From: Marchantia polymorpha subsp. ruderalis
Lineage: Eukaryota; Streptophyta; Marchantiopsida; Marchantiales; Marchantiaceae
NCBI GenBank assembly: GCA_037833965.1
Contig: AP031355.1
Location: forward strand, 11,371,501 to 11,435,500
Length of the DNA stretch: 64,000 nucleotides
Direction: 5' to 3'
In this document: positions 35,479-46,891 of the stretch, one piece after another
How the letters are laid out: the number at the start of each line of letters is the position of its first letter
Position numbering within the stretch: position 1 is the first letter of the stretch
Notes under the pieces: generated by a model
What the model saw: the letters and a program-made list of their open reading frames with translations, nothing else
The model's database searches: none
What the model was told of the DNA's origin: nothing
Position numbers and translations under genes: made by a program

Positions 35479-35619
35479 CTGCTTATCGGGTGTGGTACAC
35501 TCTGGGAATTCTCTTTTTTTTTGTTATCATAAATTTATTGTGAGTAAGAAAATAAAATTCCCAGAGCGTACCACAGATGACTTAACAAGAGTGTACCACA
35601 GATGAAGTATCATAAGCAG
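35479..35619. mobile_element. Small fold-back element of about 140 bp
   Basis: The outer ends CTGCTTAT (35479) and ATAAGCAG (35612) are inverse complements. Inside, GTGGTACACTCTGGGAATT at 35492-35510 pairs with AATTCCCAGAGCGTACCAC at 35556-35574, 18 of 19 bases. The GAG-GTACCACAGATGA block of the right arm is partly duplicated. It has no coding potential and fits a MITE-like or fold-back insertion. No clear target duplication was seen. Confidence 0.6.
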
Positions 35620-36474
35620 ATCGAGTTAATGACGACTAGTTACGTACAAGTTGTTCAACCCAGCATTTGAGTTGGATTATCTTATTTTACAAGACTAAAC
35701 GCCGGCTTATGCGTCGATTTGAGTATTACAGGTTTAGGTATATACGATACCGAGCGAGGGGATTGTGCTTTTCCATTTGTTTGGAGTTTATTTTCACATC
35801 TTCAATTTATCGTAACTTTTTGCTGGTACTGAAATTTGGAATTTATTAAACAGTTTATTCGTCGTCAGAGAAACAGAATGAAATCTGAGAACACGCTCAG
35901 TTGCTGCATACAATCTGGAATGCAATAAACCATGATTCCAATTAATGATTTTGAAAATCGGAAACATGCGTAACAACACTCTCAAGTCCATTTAAGAATG
36001 GATATATCTCCCCGAACAGAATAGGATGCATGTTTGATTCGAAGTACTGGAGCTCGTACTGACGAAGTGGCTCAAGAGTATGCACTCAGATCCAGACACT
36101 GACAGCGAGTGACCATTTAGAGTCGGGCTCACCGTGGTGACGATGATACATTCCATGCGGACAGAGGAGAAAGAAGGAGAAATAGAAGGAGAGGGAAGGC
36201 AGTAAGAGGTGATGCAGGCAAGCAAGCGGGAGTCTGAACGTGGGCCGGCCACTACAAGGGGTCGGCAAATGCACTGAAGCACTTACATCCGGAGGATCGT
36301 CCAATGTCGCATGATTGTGATTCTTCCACTTGTCCACGCCATGAGTTCGGAACTTGTATGCCTTTCGATCGCTGCGGGACCAAGCGAGAGTAGACAGGGA
36401 TGTGAGAGACACGATGATGAGAATATGATCGATTTCATGATCTTCAAACAACAGCTCAAGAGAATCAAGAGATC
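35620..36474. promoter_or_regulatory. CCDC61/VFL3 upstream region
   Basis: No gene resolved. From about 35990 composition is gene-like, and this part probably includes the promoter and 5' UTR of the CCDC61 gene. Short minus-strand frames (35992-36549) look like shadows. Confidence 0.35.
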
Positions 36475-37866
36475 GTGAGCAATTGTGCAGAGAGGATGGA
36501 TAAAGATAACGGAGAGCTTCAGGAGGCTGAACTTGTATTTCAGCATCACACTTACTACGTGTGTATGCGTGAAGCTAAAGGAGTCACTTTGTCCATCGAG
36601 GCCGAACGGAAATCCGATGGATGTCGCTGGCGAGGAGACTTCACCTCCCGATACATTGAGGAGATTACACAGCGGGTTGGCAACCTGAAAAGCTTCAAGA
36701 CATTTGTGGAGATGTTAAAGTGCGCTATCTTTCGAAAATCTAGTGCTTTACACGTGGATCTATTGACATATCACGATCTTGAGAAGCTTACCGTGAGGAG
36801 GGGAGCGGGTGATTCTCATTCGGCACACTCCCACAGCGCCTCAGCTTCAGACAAAAGGTACCTCATCTTGACATATGTCACCGAGTTTGATAGAGTTCAT
36901 TATCCTTTGCCCCTTATACACGAAGATAATGCAGAACCCGAAGCTTTGAAAAGATGCATTCAAAGGCTCCGGAGCGAACTCGACTATATGAAGGCTCAAG
37001 TGCGCAAGAGTGACTCCCATCCTCGTTCACCTGATATCACAGCTAGGGCTTCTGATCAAAATGGCAACATGTGTCACGGGGAATCTCAAGTGCACGGAGA
37101 TCCAGCCGAAAGAAGAGGTTGTAGCATGGATGAGGCAGAAGCCAACCAGAGAACTATTGCGAAATTGTTGAGGAAAAACAGTATCCTCATGGAAGAGATA
37201 AGACGAGCCAAAGATGTGGAACAGAGAATGGCAGCCAAGCTGCAAGAACAAGCTTTTGAGATAGGTCTTTTGAAAGGACGTTTGTCGATGAGAGGAGTCC
37301 GAGACGTGTCGCCCGCTCCATCCCGCAGCTTCAGAGATATCTCACCTGTTCGAAGCAGGCCAAGACTATACCCGGACAGTCCCAGCAGGCCAAGACTGGC
37401 TAAAAGTCCAAGTCTCGAATCAAGAAGTGCAACAAGAAAGCTGGCGTCCCCTTCCATATCGCAACAAGGTTCTCGATCATCTGCGTCGCTCCCAGGCTCT
37501 AGATCCTCGTCGTGCCCAGCATATCGGTCCAGAAGCGGATCCGTTGATTATAGCACGCGAGAAAAACCACCAACACTCCCGCGACCATTCTCGACGAGAA
37601 CCACTTTACCAGCGAAGGAAAGGAGCACCGGGACTTTCAGTTCTAAAGCCTCGCGACCTTTGTCTTTCTCCTCGCAAGGTTCCAGTGACGACTTCAGATC
37701 TAGACTGCTGTCACACAGTCGGGCCGACAAAGAAAAAGCTGAGAAATTGAACAGGAAGATTTCCCCTAGACCCAGGACCATGCATGCCATGTCTGTTGAA
37801 GTGGAGGAAATTGATTCGAGGCTCTACGCACTTTGTAATTACTTGAAGTCGTCGCATGGCAAGTGA
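36475..37866 (+). CDS. CCDC61: CCDC61/VFL3 homologue, basal-body protein
   Basis: CCDC61 (VFL3 in Chlamydomonas) builds and orients basal bodies and their fibres. The 463-residue product starts with the XRCC4-like head domain (about 20-160), shown by WRGDFTSRYIEEITQRVGN, then LKSFKTFVEMLKCAI, LDLLTYHDLE-type HVDLLTYHDLEKL and KRYLILTYVTEFDRVHYPLPL. Coiled-coil segments follow at about 163-180 and 222-273. A Ser/Arg/Pro-rich tail (about 280-420) with many SR and SP pairs comes next, then a short conserved C-terminus with EIDSRLYALCNYLK. The gene has no intron. The Met at 36496 is an alternative start. In plants this gene is expected only where flagellated sperm exist. Confidence 0.92.
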   Translation: MSNCAERMDKDNGELQEAELVFQHHTYYVCMREAKGVTLSIEAERKSDGCRWRGDFTSRYIEEITQRVGNLKSFKTFVEMLKCAIFRKSSALHVDLLTYHDLEKLTVRRGAGDSHSAHSHSASASDKRYLILTYVTEFDRVHYPLPLIHEDNAEPEALKRCIQRLRSELDYMKAQVRKSDSHPRSPDITARASDQNGNMCHGESQVHGDPAERRGCSMDEAEANQRTIAKLLRKNSILMEEIRRAKDVEQRMAAKLQEQAFEIGLLKGRLSMRGVRDVSPAPSRSFRDISPVRSRPRLYPDSPSRPRLAKSPSLESRSATRKLASPSISQQGSRSSASLPGSRSSSCPAYRSRSGSVDYSTREKPPTLPRPFSTRTTLPAKERSTGTFSSKASRPLSFSSQGSSDDFRSRLLSHSRADKEKAEKLNRKISPRPRTMHAMSVEVEEIDSRLYALCNYLKSSHGK

Positions 37867-40448
37867 ACACGCATGGAGTGCCGATAATCGACGATGACAC
37901 GGCCACGTTTTGCACTCGTTTGCAAGATCCATGGTCTCAGGCCTAGCGATAACTCGAAGACAATGCCGTTCCAATTTCTGCAGACCATCCCGGCATGCGG
38001 ACTGCGGGAGAATGTTACAGTGGCTTCAAAACAAGCTCTGTGTTGGATGTGCATAAATTCTACGAACGAGTAAGCAGATACTTCCAAATTGTAAGTCAGC
38101 CGAGCTGCTTCTATGACCAATGTTGTGAAACGATTTTGCTATATTCCGTCAATAGCCATGAAAATCCGTTTTCCTCACTGTGTTAAGCAGAATCGACCAT
38201 AACTACTTCTCTGGGCGAAGGCACGCAAGGCTGGCGTCGAGTTCTAAGCCATGAACATATCTGAAGCACAGCATCAGTAACGTGCACGGAATTCTGGTGA
38301 ATCAAGCTTCAGTCACATCCAATTACCTGAACTGGTAGAGCGCATTATGTCTCCTGCAGACATTACCTTCGGGTCTTAAAAAGTATTGTAACCTTTACAA
38401 AATATCTGAACATCTGAGCTTTACACTGGAAATGTTTCCAGTTTAGAACCAATGGCATAAAGAAATGTTTATGCAGTACAATATGAGACTCGGTTATGAG
38501 CCCTATGTGCGCTTTGGAACTGCGGATTGAAAGAGTTGAAGAACTATTGACTTGAATTCATGTAGTACAGTTGACTCAATATGAGAAGTTTGAATTCAGT
38601 GCTTTGAATAATAGTTTTCTCAAACTTATCTCACAAGGTCTATCAATATCAGTGTATGCTCACAATTTGCAATTGTTCTATTCAATGTCTCTGGATCCAA
38701 AGCATGCATTCATGTAAGATTTACAATTGAGACGAAATGTAACATGAATATTGCGACCTGGTTCTTGGGGGCACTTGTAGAAGTGGAAGAAGTGGCCTCG
38801 AACAACTTGAAGGAATCCAGTTTCACTTCCTAAAGTGAAACTGGATTAATAAAACAATGTGCATTACTATGTTAAAACCATTATGATATATACATATCTA
38901 TCTACTTGTTTATTTATTTAAGGAAAAATTACTTACAAAGTTCTATATAGAATTTCCAGAACATCTTGGCGTGGCTGGTATCTTTTTGGGACAAAACTGC
39001 ATATGTTGTTCATTGAAGTGTTTCCGAGCAATTGTTTTGACGCTGAAATTACAAAGTGGATGTTTGCATGCTTGTTCATATATATATATAACATCTTCAA
39101 GTAAAGGTTCACATGAAATGATTTGAAATTTTTAAAAAGATTTCATACACCCTAAAGTGCGTGGAAGATTATTTTGGATGATATTCAAGAGGTAGAGCTC
39201 TTGTAAGTCCATCCTTACTCGCTCCACTTCGAGTATAAAGTAAAGGGGGTCCAATTTAATACGTGTTGGATATATTATTTTTCTTCTATCCCTAGAACTG
39301 CTTTATTTCGGTCAAACGTGTCGGAGACCCAACCGGGAACATTACTCGCCACGTTGGCTCGAACGCGATATTACCGTTCGGTCGAAGGGGTTCGTAAAGA
39401 TCGGGAAGGGGATATACTTGTCACCCGCTCGGGAGAGAGAGAATCTTTTGAATCAACTTTTCCCCCGGTCAGTAGTCGGACAAAACGTTGGGTGCCTAAA
39501 CATGCGCGGGCTGTTCTCAGCTGGCGCTTCGTGAGCGCTTCGAGTTTTGCGGACTCTAGCCAGCTTCCAGCAATGTGAACATTTGTTCGGTCGCCAACCC
39601 AAGCTGCCGTCTCTTCTGTATGTTCCTTGGCCCTCGCCACAATCTCCTGTACACGAACTCAATTCACCAGTCTTGAGGACGGCGCTTGGCTGCGGGGCAT
39701 TAAAATGTATGTCAGGGCGGGAGATGAAGCCCATTCAGACTTATGAGCACATTCCTTCCGTTCGGAGGCACATCTGCAAATTCCCCGTCAGGTATGGATT
39801 TCGGTATGATCAGCTCAATCTCTGCCCACAGAATGCCAGCTTTTTTTGTCCGAGTGGTGCACTTTTATTATTACGTAAGAGTCTTCTGGGTCTGAGTCAT
39901 GCTGTCTTTTTAGGTTTTGCACCGTCGAAATCAGGCATGGCCAGGCCACTGAGGCCTGCATTTGCATGCTCCCTGCTTGAAGATTAGTGCCCTTGGTAAA
40001 GCTTTGCATCCTGAATCCTGAAGTTTTACATTGTATGTTGCAGTATGAGGTTTGATGACATGAGAGTGTCGTTCGAGTTTCAGAAGATGAGAAGAAGTTT
40101 TGGATTTGGTTTTGGTTTCACATACTTTGAAAGTGTGGCGCATCTTGTGAGATCTCAAGAACAGGGGCCCAGTTTGTTTCTCAATTGGTTTTGACCTCTG
40201 GGTGCTTGCTCCACGACAAAGACCTCTGTGAAACGTACGAAGAGAAAGTTGTGCTGCAACAACAGTCTGAGGCCCAGTCAACCTCCCATCCTATATATTT
40301 GAAACAAGGAAGGTGGAGTTGAATTTCCAGCAATAAGACTCCGTTCTAAATGATTCTTCTCGATATTCATCCGAAGAGCTCCTTTTTGGAATCAGCATGT
40401 TCATGTCTGAGCTTGTAAATCAAAATATTACTTTTTCATCTCTTTAAG
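37867..40448. other. Intergenic region between CCDC61 and HARBI1-like gene
   Basis: The first few hundred bases are probably CCDC61 3' UTR. A perfect hairpin lies at 38814-38847. 38860-39290 is AT-rich. 39300-40320 is balanced to GC-rich with open frames up to 146 codons (39547-39987, +) that show no domain. This part may be leader or promoter of the HARBI1-like gene. Confidence 0.35.
38814..38847. repeat. Perfect 15-bp inverted repeat, 4-nt loop
   Basis: AATCCAGTTTCACTT pairs exactly with AAGTGAAACTGGATT around CCTA. Intergenic, no associated gene. One of several such hairpins in the window. Confidence 0.9.
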
Positions 40449-42558
40449 ATGGACTTTAGCTTGGTTTTGATGCTCTCTAGCTTACTACAGCTCCAGGATA
40501 GCTTGGAGTCTCCAAGCTCAGATACATCCTCACCTGCTCCATTACTGTTCTTCACCCTCATTACCGTGTTGGCCCATGCTGCGGCTCTTTACGCTGAAAC
40601 ATCTGGGGATTATTGGAGTACTGAGCAGCAGAAGACTTTCCGAAGTTTGATCACGGAGCAGATGAAGACTTTGGACCCTGCGATCCGGGACACTCAGTGG
40701 CGGCAGGCCTATGGCATGTCATTTCCTCTCTTCGTGATGATTGTGGACGAGGTGAAACCCTTCCTCCTCAAGCAGGAACTGTATGGCGGTGAAACTATGC
40801 CACCTGATGCTGCAGTAGCAATGGTTCTATATAGGCTGTCAAGTGGGCACAATTTGAGAAGAATCGCTTCGGAGTACAAGACTGGATCTGCAACCATTAC
40901 GAAATATACTGATCTGGTTACTAAGGCTTTAGCCACCAAGCTGTATTCAAAGTATATCAAGATTCCAAGTGGTGAAACTCTTGCCGAAATTATCACTGCT
41001 TTCAAGGACCGCACTGGACTCCAGAACATGTGTGGAGCTATTGATGGGAGTCATGTGAAGATCCACAAAAGACCTGACAAGGAGTATTCTCCTGGCAATT
41101 ACAAGGTAGGGCTGAATGACATGCGAACTCTTTCCGCGAGATATATATCTTAAGTGAATGAGAATCACCTGCCAGACTCCCATCTTGTTACCACTTCTGT
41201 TCATTCTCTTGTTCAACTTACATCAGACTGGTCACTAATGGATAGTCTTCCAAATACGTCTCACTCCTATGGTTCTGCTTCACAAGAACCACTGCTCCTA
41301 ATAATGCTCGCACTGAGCAGCTCAAACAAGTGCTTCCTGTTTAAATTCAGTCATGTTTTCTTCCGCTTGTATTAAGTAATTATACTTGGTCTTGCTATAT
41401 AAGTATTTCCATGTCCATACACCATGTGGCTATTCGTTTCCAAGCTGATCAAATTATTTCATAAAGGCAACCCACAAGCTTCTATCAAAAGTAGAGTAGA
41501 ACTAAAGCTTGATCTAGTTTTTTAGTCATTCTTTTAATCGTACAACTTACACGCTCATCATTGAGTATATCGTTTGTTATGTTGACCCCGTAATCCTGCA
41601 TTTGATTTGTGACCAGTAATGTAGACAATATCTTCCACCATCACTTTATTTCAAACTGCTAATTGCAGAAGCCAGTTGTATCAACCTTTGATTGTGTTAT
41701 CAAGTTACTGTAGATAAAATCATACTCAATTATGATATAAAATGTAGTCTGACATTTGGAAATTCCTCCCAAGCCATACCTTGATAACCCATCGGACGAA
41801 AAAGAGTTTATGTTTTAGCTACTTCGCACCTCCTTCCCTCTTCTTCCCATGCATCTTCCTTACTCTTGCTTCTCCTCTCCTCTGGTACGAGCACATGTCG
41901 CCAGAGCGCGGGGTCAGTGGTCATTAACGGAAAGTGTTGGTCCGGTTGTGTATGTCAGTGCCGACATCACTTTTTTGCAGTGCTTCTACAAGTCGTGTGT
42001 GATCATCGAAGGATGTTTTGGGACGTGTGTTGTAAGGCGGCTGGGAGCACCGATGATGCAACTCATCTTAGAGGAAGTTCTCTTTTCCAAAAGCTGACAA
42101 ACGGCGAAGTTCTGGTCGACACACATGTTCGGATTAAGGGCAACCATATCAGACCGTACATAGTGGGAGACTGGGGGTACCCGCTTTTCTCGTTCCTGCT
42201 GACACCGTTCACAGGCAACGGAAGTGGGACACCGGCCCAAAACTTCTTCGATGAGCGACTGATGAAAGGGCGAGCGATGGTGGAAGAAGCGATCAGCTTG
42301 CTGAAAGGGAGATGGAAGATTCTGCAAAACCTCAACGTTGGTTTGAACTACGCGGCACAGACTGTCGTAGCGTGTTGTGTGCTGCATAACATATGCATGC
42401 TGGCCGAAGAACCTGAGCCTCCGGTTGCTCCTGATCCTAGTGAGAACGGGCCCATAGCCAGGGCCCTCGATACCGAAAGGTCCTTGAACTACTTTGGAGA
42501 AAGCATGCGGCAACTTCTTCTAGAGGACCTGCAGGAGAGAAATAGGAACATGTTTTGA
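40449..42558 (+). CDS. HARBI1-like PIF/Harbinger-derived nuclease
   Basis: This belongs to the DDE_Tnp_4 family, which includes active PIF/Harbinger transposases, HARBI1, and domesticated plant ALP1. Two exons, 40449-41105 and 41959-42558, join in phase 0 across an 853-nt intron (donor AAG/GTAGGG, acceptor GTCAG/TGC). The join gives NYK-CRHHFFAVLLQVVCDHRRMFWDVC, the expected family block. The product is about 418 residues, with a helix-turn-helix region around 120-165 (RLSSGHNLRRIASEYKTGSATI). The catalytic residues are all present: Asp199 (GAIDGSH), Asp251/252 (TDDATHLR) and Glu328 (RAMVEEAISLLKGRW). I see no terminal inverted repeats around it and no disabling mutation. It is either a domesticated gene or a transposase whose ends lie further out. 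Confidence 0.88.
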
Positions 42559-44281
42559 TCCATCTCAATCTCGACTTCGGTGCCTGCTTCATCATCTCGT
42601 GGTAACCACGACTTGTAAGTGAGCTTGACTGTTTCGTTTTAGGTCATTAGTGGCTAGGGGCCACGATGTGTGTTAGAGCAAGGTTACTTTTGTCAGTTTC
42701 AAGAATGAACGCCTCATCCCGTGTTACTAACACTACTTTCAATTTTACAGGAAGCTTGGGAAGTTGTGCAAACCGCATTCTTTTGGGAAGAGGTACTCCT
42801 GTCCGGATTGTTCAGTCCGGGATGTCAGCGGCCCCGTTGTTATTTCTGCCTGGGTGGGCAAAGGTTTAGGAATGCAAGTGATCTTGCTTGAGGTGGGCAA
42901 CACCTTCAAGAGAGATGAGCCTGCAGAAATCCACCTATTTATCTATACCTCAAATCCACTGGTCTATACGTAGTCATCATGCCCAGTTGTTGATCCGGAA
43001 GTCTCAAATTGGATGGATGACTCTCCCATCCAACAACCCGATCTTCGTTGGCATGGATCATCTGTACGCAACTGCTTTCGCATCATATATATATATCTCG
43101 TCGATTGAAGGAGACCCCGCATTTCCAGGCTTCATTTTCTTTCCGTCCGTTCTTTTCTTAGTCACATTGAATCATACGGCTAAACAAATTCATTTTCGCG
43201 AACGAAGATATTTGCAATTGCTCATCTCTGCTCGTTTTGGAAATATTGCTGTATACTTGTTATTTTTCGATTCCGACGTAGTGGTTTGCATGGAATGACT
43301 CGCAAACATATCGAAGATACCTTCTTCTCGGCAACTGGTGTCTCAAAGATGACATGTATTTTGCTGGTCTATGGTTAGATAAAACAGAAATTGGACTCTA
43401 CCATGTATCTGGTGAGTTCACGCCACACGTTCTTCGGTATATCTCGGTAACGTTTCACAGGGCAAATTCACAAAGTTGAGAACGGCTAGTTCTGTCTCGT
43501 AAATGTGGACTTGAGATGTAGTCACAGGCCGATCTTACCTTACATTATTGAGACTGAATGTATTTCAGACTGCATGTGCGCCGAAGCATAAGTCGTTACT
43601 TTCCTTCCAGCTTCTATTTTTCAATCTAGTTAGAGACAATCTATGATGTCATTACATCTCTAGAACTCTTCGAAAACTACTGAAGACAGTGCCGAAAATG
43701 AGGTATAAAAGAGCTGCGAAGATACCAATTGTTGTAAAACTACAAATATGCCTAGATCTGGAACAGTGTATCACACATTTGTCAAACTGCACGCCCCGTC
43801 ACACAACTATATCCATTGAGAAAATGCTTTCCATTTTCCGAGTGATAAGTGTAATTTATGTATTAAGTAGTGGAGAATGAAAACATCCGGTAAAAAGTAA
43901 GCCCGGTTGTGTCCTTATCGAAACGCAATACCCTCCATTGAATCTTTGGTCCCTTTCACGTAATGTTACTAGTGCATTGACTAATGGAGTTCGAACACAC
44001 GTCACACGAACTCTACTATCATCTAACATCCTGTGTAGACAGCTCTAGCATTAGTCAATATGAAGCAAAGTATTGTTTTCTCGAGACGGATGATCACAGG
44101 GTTTTAAAGAACAAGGAAAGTATTCTTCACTTCTCACCACGTACATCTCATATCATACGATAATGACAGATGCATTACAGTACTGTGAAAGTCCTTCATC
44201 GCAGAAATAGCTCAGAGCAGAAAGACTCAGAGCGGGCTGTAGACCCAACACTTCACCTGAAGCGGCCATACCCAAAATGGC
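42559..44281. other. Region between HARBI1-like gene and rhomboid gene
   Basis: Both genes end here, so it holds their 3' UTRs. A 15-nt near-palindrome TCGTGGTAACCACGA sits at 42597-42611. A fold-back pair (ATTGACTAATG near 43976 and CATTAGTCAAT near 44049) flanks GAGTTCG/CGAACTC. Open frames such as 42888-43298 have no recognised product. Confidence 0.4.
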
Positions 44282-46891
44282 TCAGAGCCGCCATTTCAAA
44301 AAAGCGATGAATCCTGTAACAGCTCCTCCCAGGTGAGCAGCGGGGCTAGTTCCATGCTTATTCCCCTGCAAAAGAGATAGTGCAAATCACTTTCGAAACT
44401 CGGTTTTCAATTCAGAAGGCATTACGGATATTCAACAGCAAAACCTTGATTACAAACAAGTTTTCGTAAGGGACGTCTGGCTTACATAAAGTGTGAACAT
44501 TAGTATGGAACATTCCGGCTAGTATAGTTAGATCACTCACGTCAGTGGCTGCCCATAAGTCGGAGCCGATGATTACGAGTCCCTGCACAGCAATAAACAC
44601 ATAGGTCTGAATAAACACATAGGTCGCTGGCTGTCAATCACTCACTGGGATCCATAACACTTCACTCCCTTATATTGCAGCACACCGACCGAATTTTCAA
44701 GGAAGATGGAAGACGTACAAATAGAGCGGCAGGAATTGGGAGGATCATGTTGAAGTAAATGATCCGCTTTGGGAACAGAAGAATATCTAGGAGCATGATC
44801 GCGTTAACTGCCCCACTCGAACCCTGAGAAGAGCCACGAAAGACGATGAGTTGGGTTACATAGTTCGTTGGCTTTATCCAATAGAACAGCACGATGGGTG
44901 TGCGTGTATTCACACATAAGTATCGATCATTCAGTAGGTCAGACACAAAATGGAAAAACCAGATTTGTGTAAAAGAGATTCTAAGAATACCAGCAATCCG
45001 GGTGAATATTGAGTGCGTCTTGACGGATAACCCTGCTCAACAATAAATCATACTGTTAGGGTCGACACAGGTGTACCGAGAATGGCTTGCTTAGCTCAAG
45101 CCTTCCTTCCGTTCTTTCATCTTCAACGAACTGGTAATTCTGTACACATCAATTACTTGAACCGTATGAAGTTTCAATAAGAATTGTAGCAAACTTAACA
45201 CGGGGAAAATCGGTGAAATCTCCTACACTTACTTGAAAATACATAGCCCCCGCAGTTCCTTTCACAAGGACACTAGGAGTGCTAACAAGAAGTTTTCTAG
45301 CTTTCATCCAACTAAAGTTTTAACGAGTTTTCTTTGGCTTTTACTATGTCAGAAAATGTACCTCAAACCATGGTTTCAGATATGCCCAGTACGCCATATG
45401 GGAAAGTGATCCGACAACGCCACCAGTCAAGTAGAGCAAGATGAGTTTTTGACCGCCAAATATTCTAGCAATCTGTGCCAAAAACAAATCACAAAATTAA
45501 AATGGCATCCAGGGCTAATGTTCAACAAAACCGACGAAGGCGATTATAAAGAGTTAAAGAATGAGTAAAGTTGCAGCTGCATAAGCGTACGCACCTATTT
45601 AAGGGGAACCCTAAACCCTAAACCGACACATATTCAGTATAATCTACTCATGTGTTTGAAAAACGAAATCGTGGTTATCTCAAAGAAAAAGACTACCCCA
45701 TTCCTCCCTGACATATTTTCTGGTATGAACAAGAGGGCGTGATGAAGGCCATTGACATAATGATGAAACTTGCGACATATATAGGATGGGCATAATACTG
45801 TGGTAAGGCAACGAAAGAGCTCATGAATTACACCTAGTTCAGTTTACCTCGTTACCAAAAAAGTAGAGACCAATCATATTCGAGAGCAAGTGATGTAGTT
45901 CGTACTGGCTAAATGCACTCGTCACTAGAGTGTGCAAGCGACCGGACCTCAGAGCTGCAGCAGAGGCCTGTTCAAGCGATTACAGCAAGAACTTAAGTAC
46001 GAAAAAGCAAAGACAGTCTTCTTATGCATCTCAAAGCCTGTAGAAAATATGTGTGAAAGAACTATCACGTAGAATAAAAATTCGGAAAACTGACCACAAA
46101 GTTTGACTGCATAAATGTGGGACTCAAAATTCGCCAGAGAAAAAAGATGCCAACATTAGCGCCGATCAGCAGTCCCAATGCCAACTCAGGACCAGCGTAA
46201 CCACCGCCCCTGGAAGAAGAACACATCATTAGCGATAGAAAAGACAGGAATTTTGCATACCCATTTCATTCCACATAGCATCATATAGCAATGAATCAGC
46301 ACGATGTATTCCTTTTGGCTGCTAATAGCGGAAAAACCTCCAGGCCGATAGTGGAGGGCTGGTCAGAGGATCCGATCATCGGGACCTTGCTAAACTGGTG
46401 AAAGCGTAATTTAATCCCAAAAAGCTTCAAATTCTTGTTCTAATAGTTTCTCAAATCTTGGCACTAAAGTTTTTTGAGAATTTGGAGGTGAAGCAGAGGG
46501 CATGCCATTTACAAGGCTATGGGGGGCCTTGCCCGAAGTGTCTGATGCCAGAGCCGCCAAAAGGCCCCACAATCCGACCCCTCGGTCTCATCCACTCCAG
46601 CTCTTTCATCGTATTCTTCGTCGACTCCATGCGCGACCCCCACATACTCCGCCTGAAAATAATTCCTGAAGCTTTGGTTTGATTGACGACCGAAGTGGAA
46701 GCAAAAGAAATCGAATAAAATGGACTCAAACCGCTACATCTCGGAGCAACAATTCCACTCCTAGTCAGAGGTGTGGAAGAGTTTGGAAAATGAGAATATG
46801 GTGTCCTCAGGTGTCGAGCTAGGTCGCCTGATCTCCTCAATAAACACAGAATGTTATCTTTGCTGCTTCTTGCAGCAATGCAGAACCCCAT
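44282..46891 (-). CDS. PARL-type rhomboid serine protease, organelle-targeted
   Basis: Rhomboids cut transmembrane helices inside the membrane. Exons from splice sites: first exon about 46891-46530 (3' end uncertain), then 46209-46095, 45967-45848, 45472-45362, about 45303-45266, 44823-44719, 44582-44541 and 44365-44282. The first exon encodes an Arg/Ser-rich targeting sequence. Next comes GLLIGANVGIFFLWR (helix 1), LHTLVTSAFSQYELHHLLSN then MIGLYFFGNE (the HLLSNM helix), a Gly-rich helix (LTGGVVGSLSH), and TPSVLGSSGAVNAI, whose GSSG holds the catalytic Ser. The C-terminus SPAAHLGGAVTGF holds the catalytic His. Both active-site residues are intact. The closest plant relatives I recall are mitochondrial/plastid rhomboids of the RBL12 group. 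The small fifth exon's 5' splice partner did not resolve cleanly. Confidence 0.87.
45607..45624 (+). repeat. Short telomere-type repeat (CCCTAAA)
   Basis: AACCCTAAACCCTAAACC gives about 2.5 units of the plant telomere repeat, inside a rhomboid intron. The same word is the telo-box of plant promoters, but its intronic place makes a role uncertain. Confidence 0.6.

Noticed and set aside
38324-38385. tRNA-like segment with CTGGTAGAGCGC and a 5-bp stem ATGTC/GACAT around a 7-nt loop
   Set aside because: The loop has C instead of U at position 33, there is no T-arm with GGTTCGAAUCC character and no acceptor stem. I cannot support a tRNA or even a clear tRNA pseudogene.
39547-39987. 146-codon plus-strand open frame before the HARBI1-like gene
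   Set aside because: No domain; overlaps equally long frames on the other strand; it probably reflects GC-rich leader sequence.
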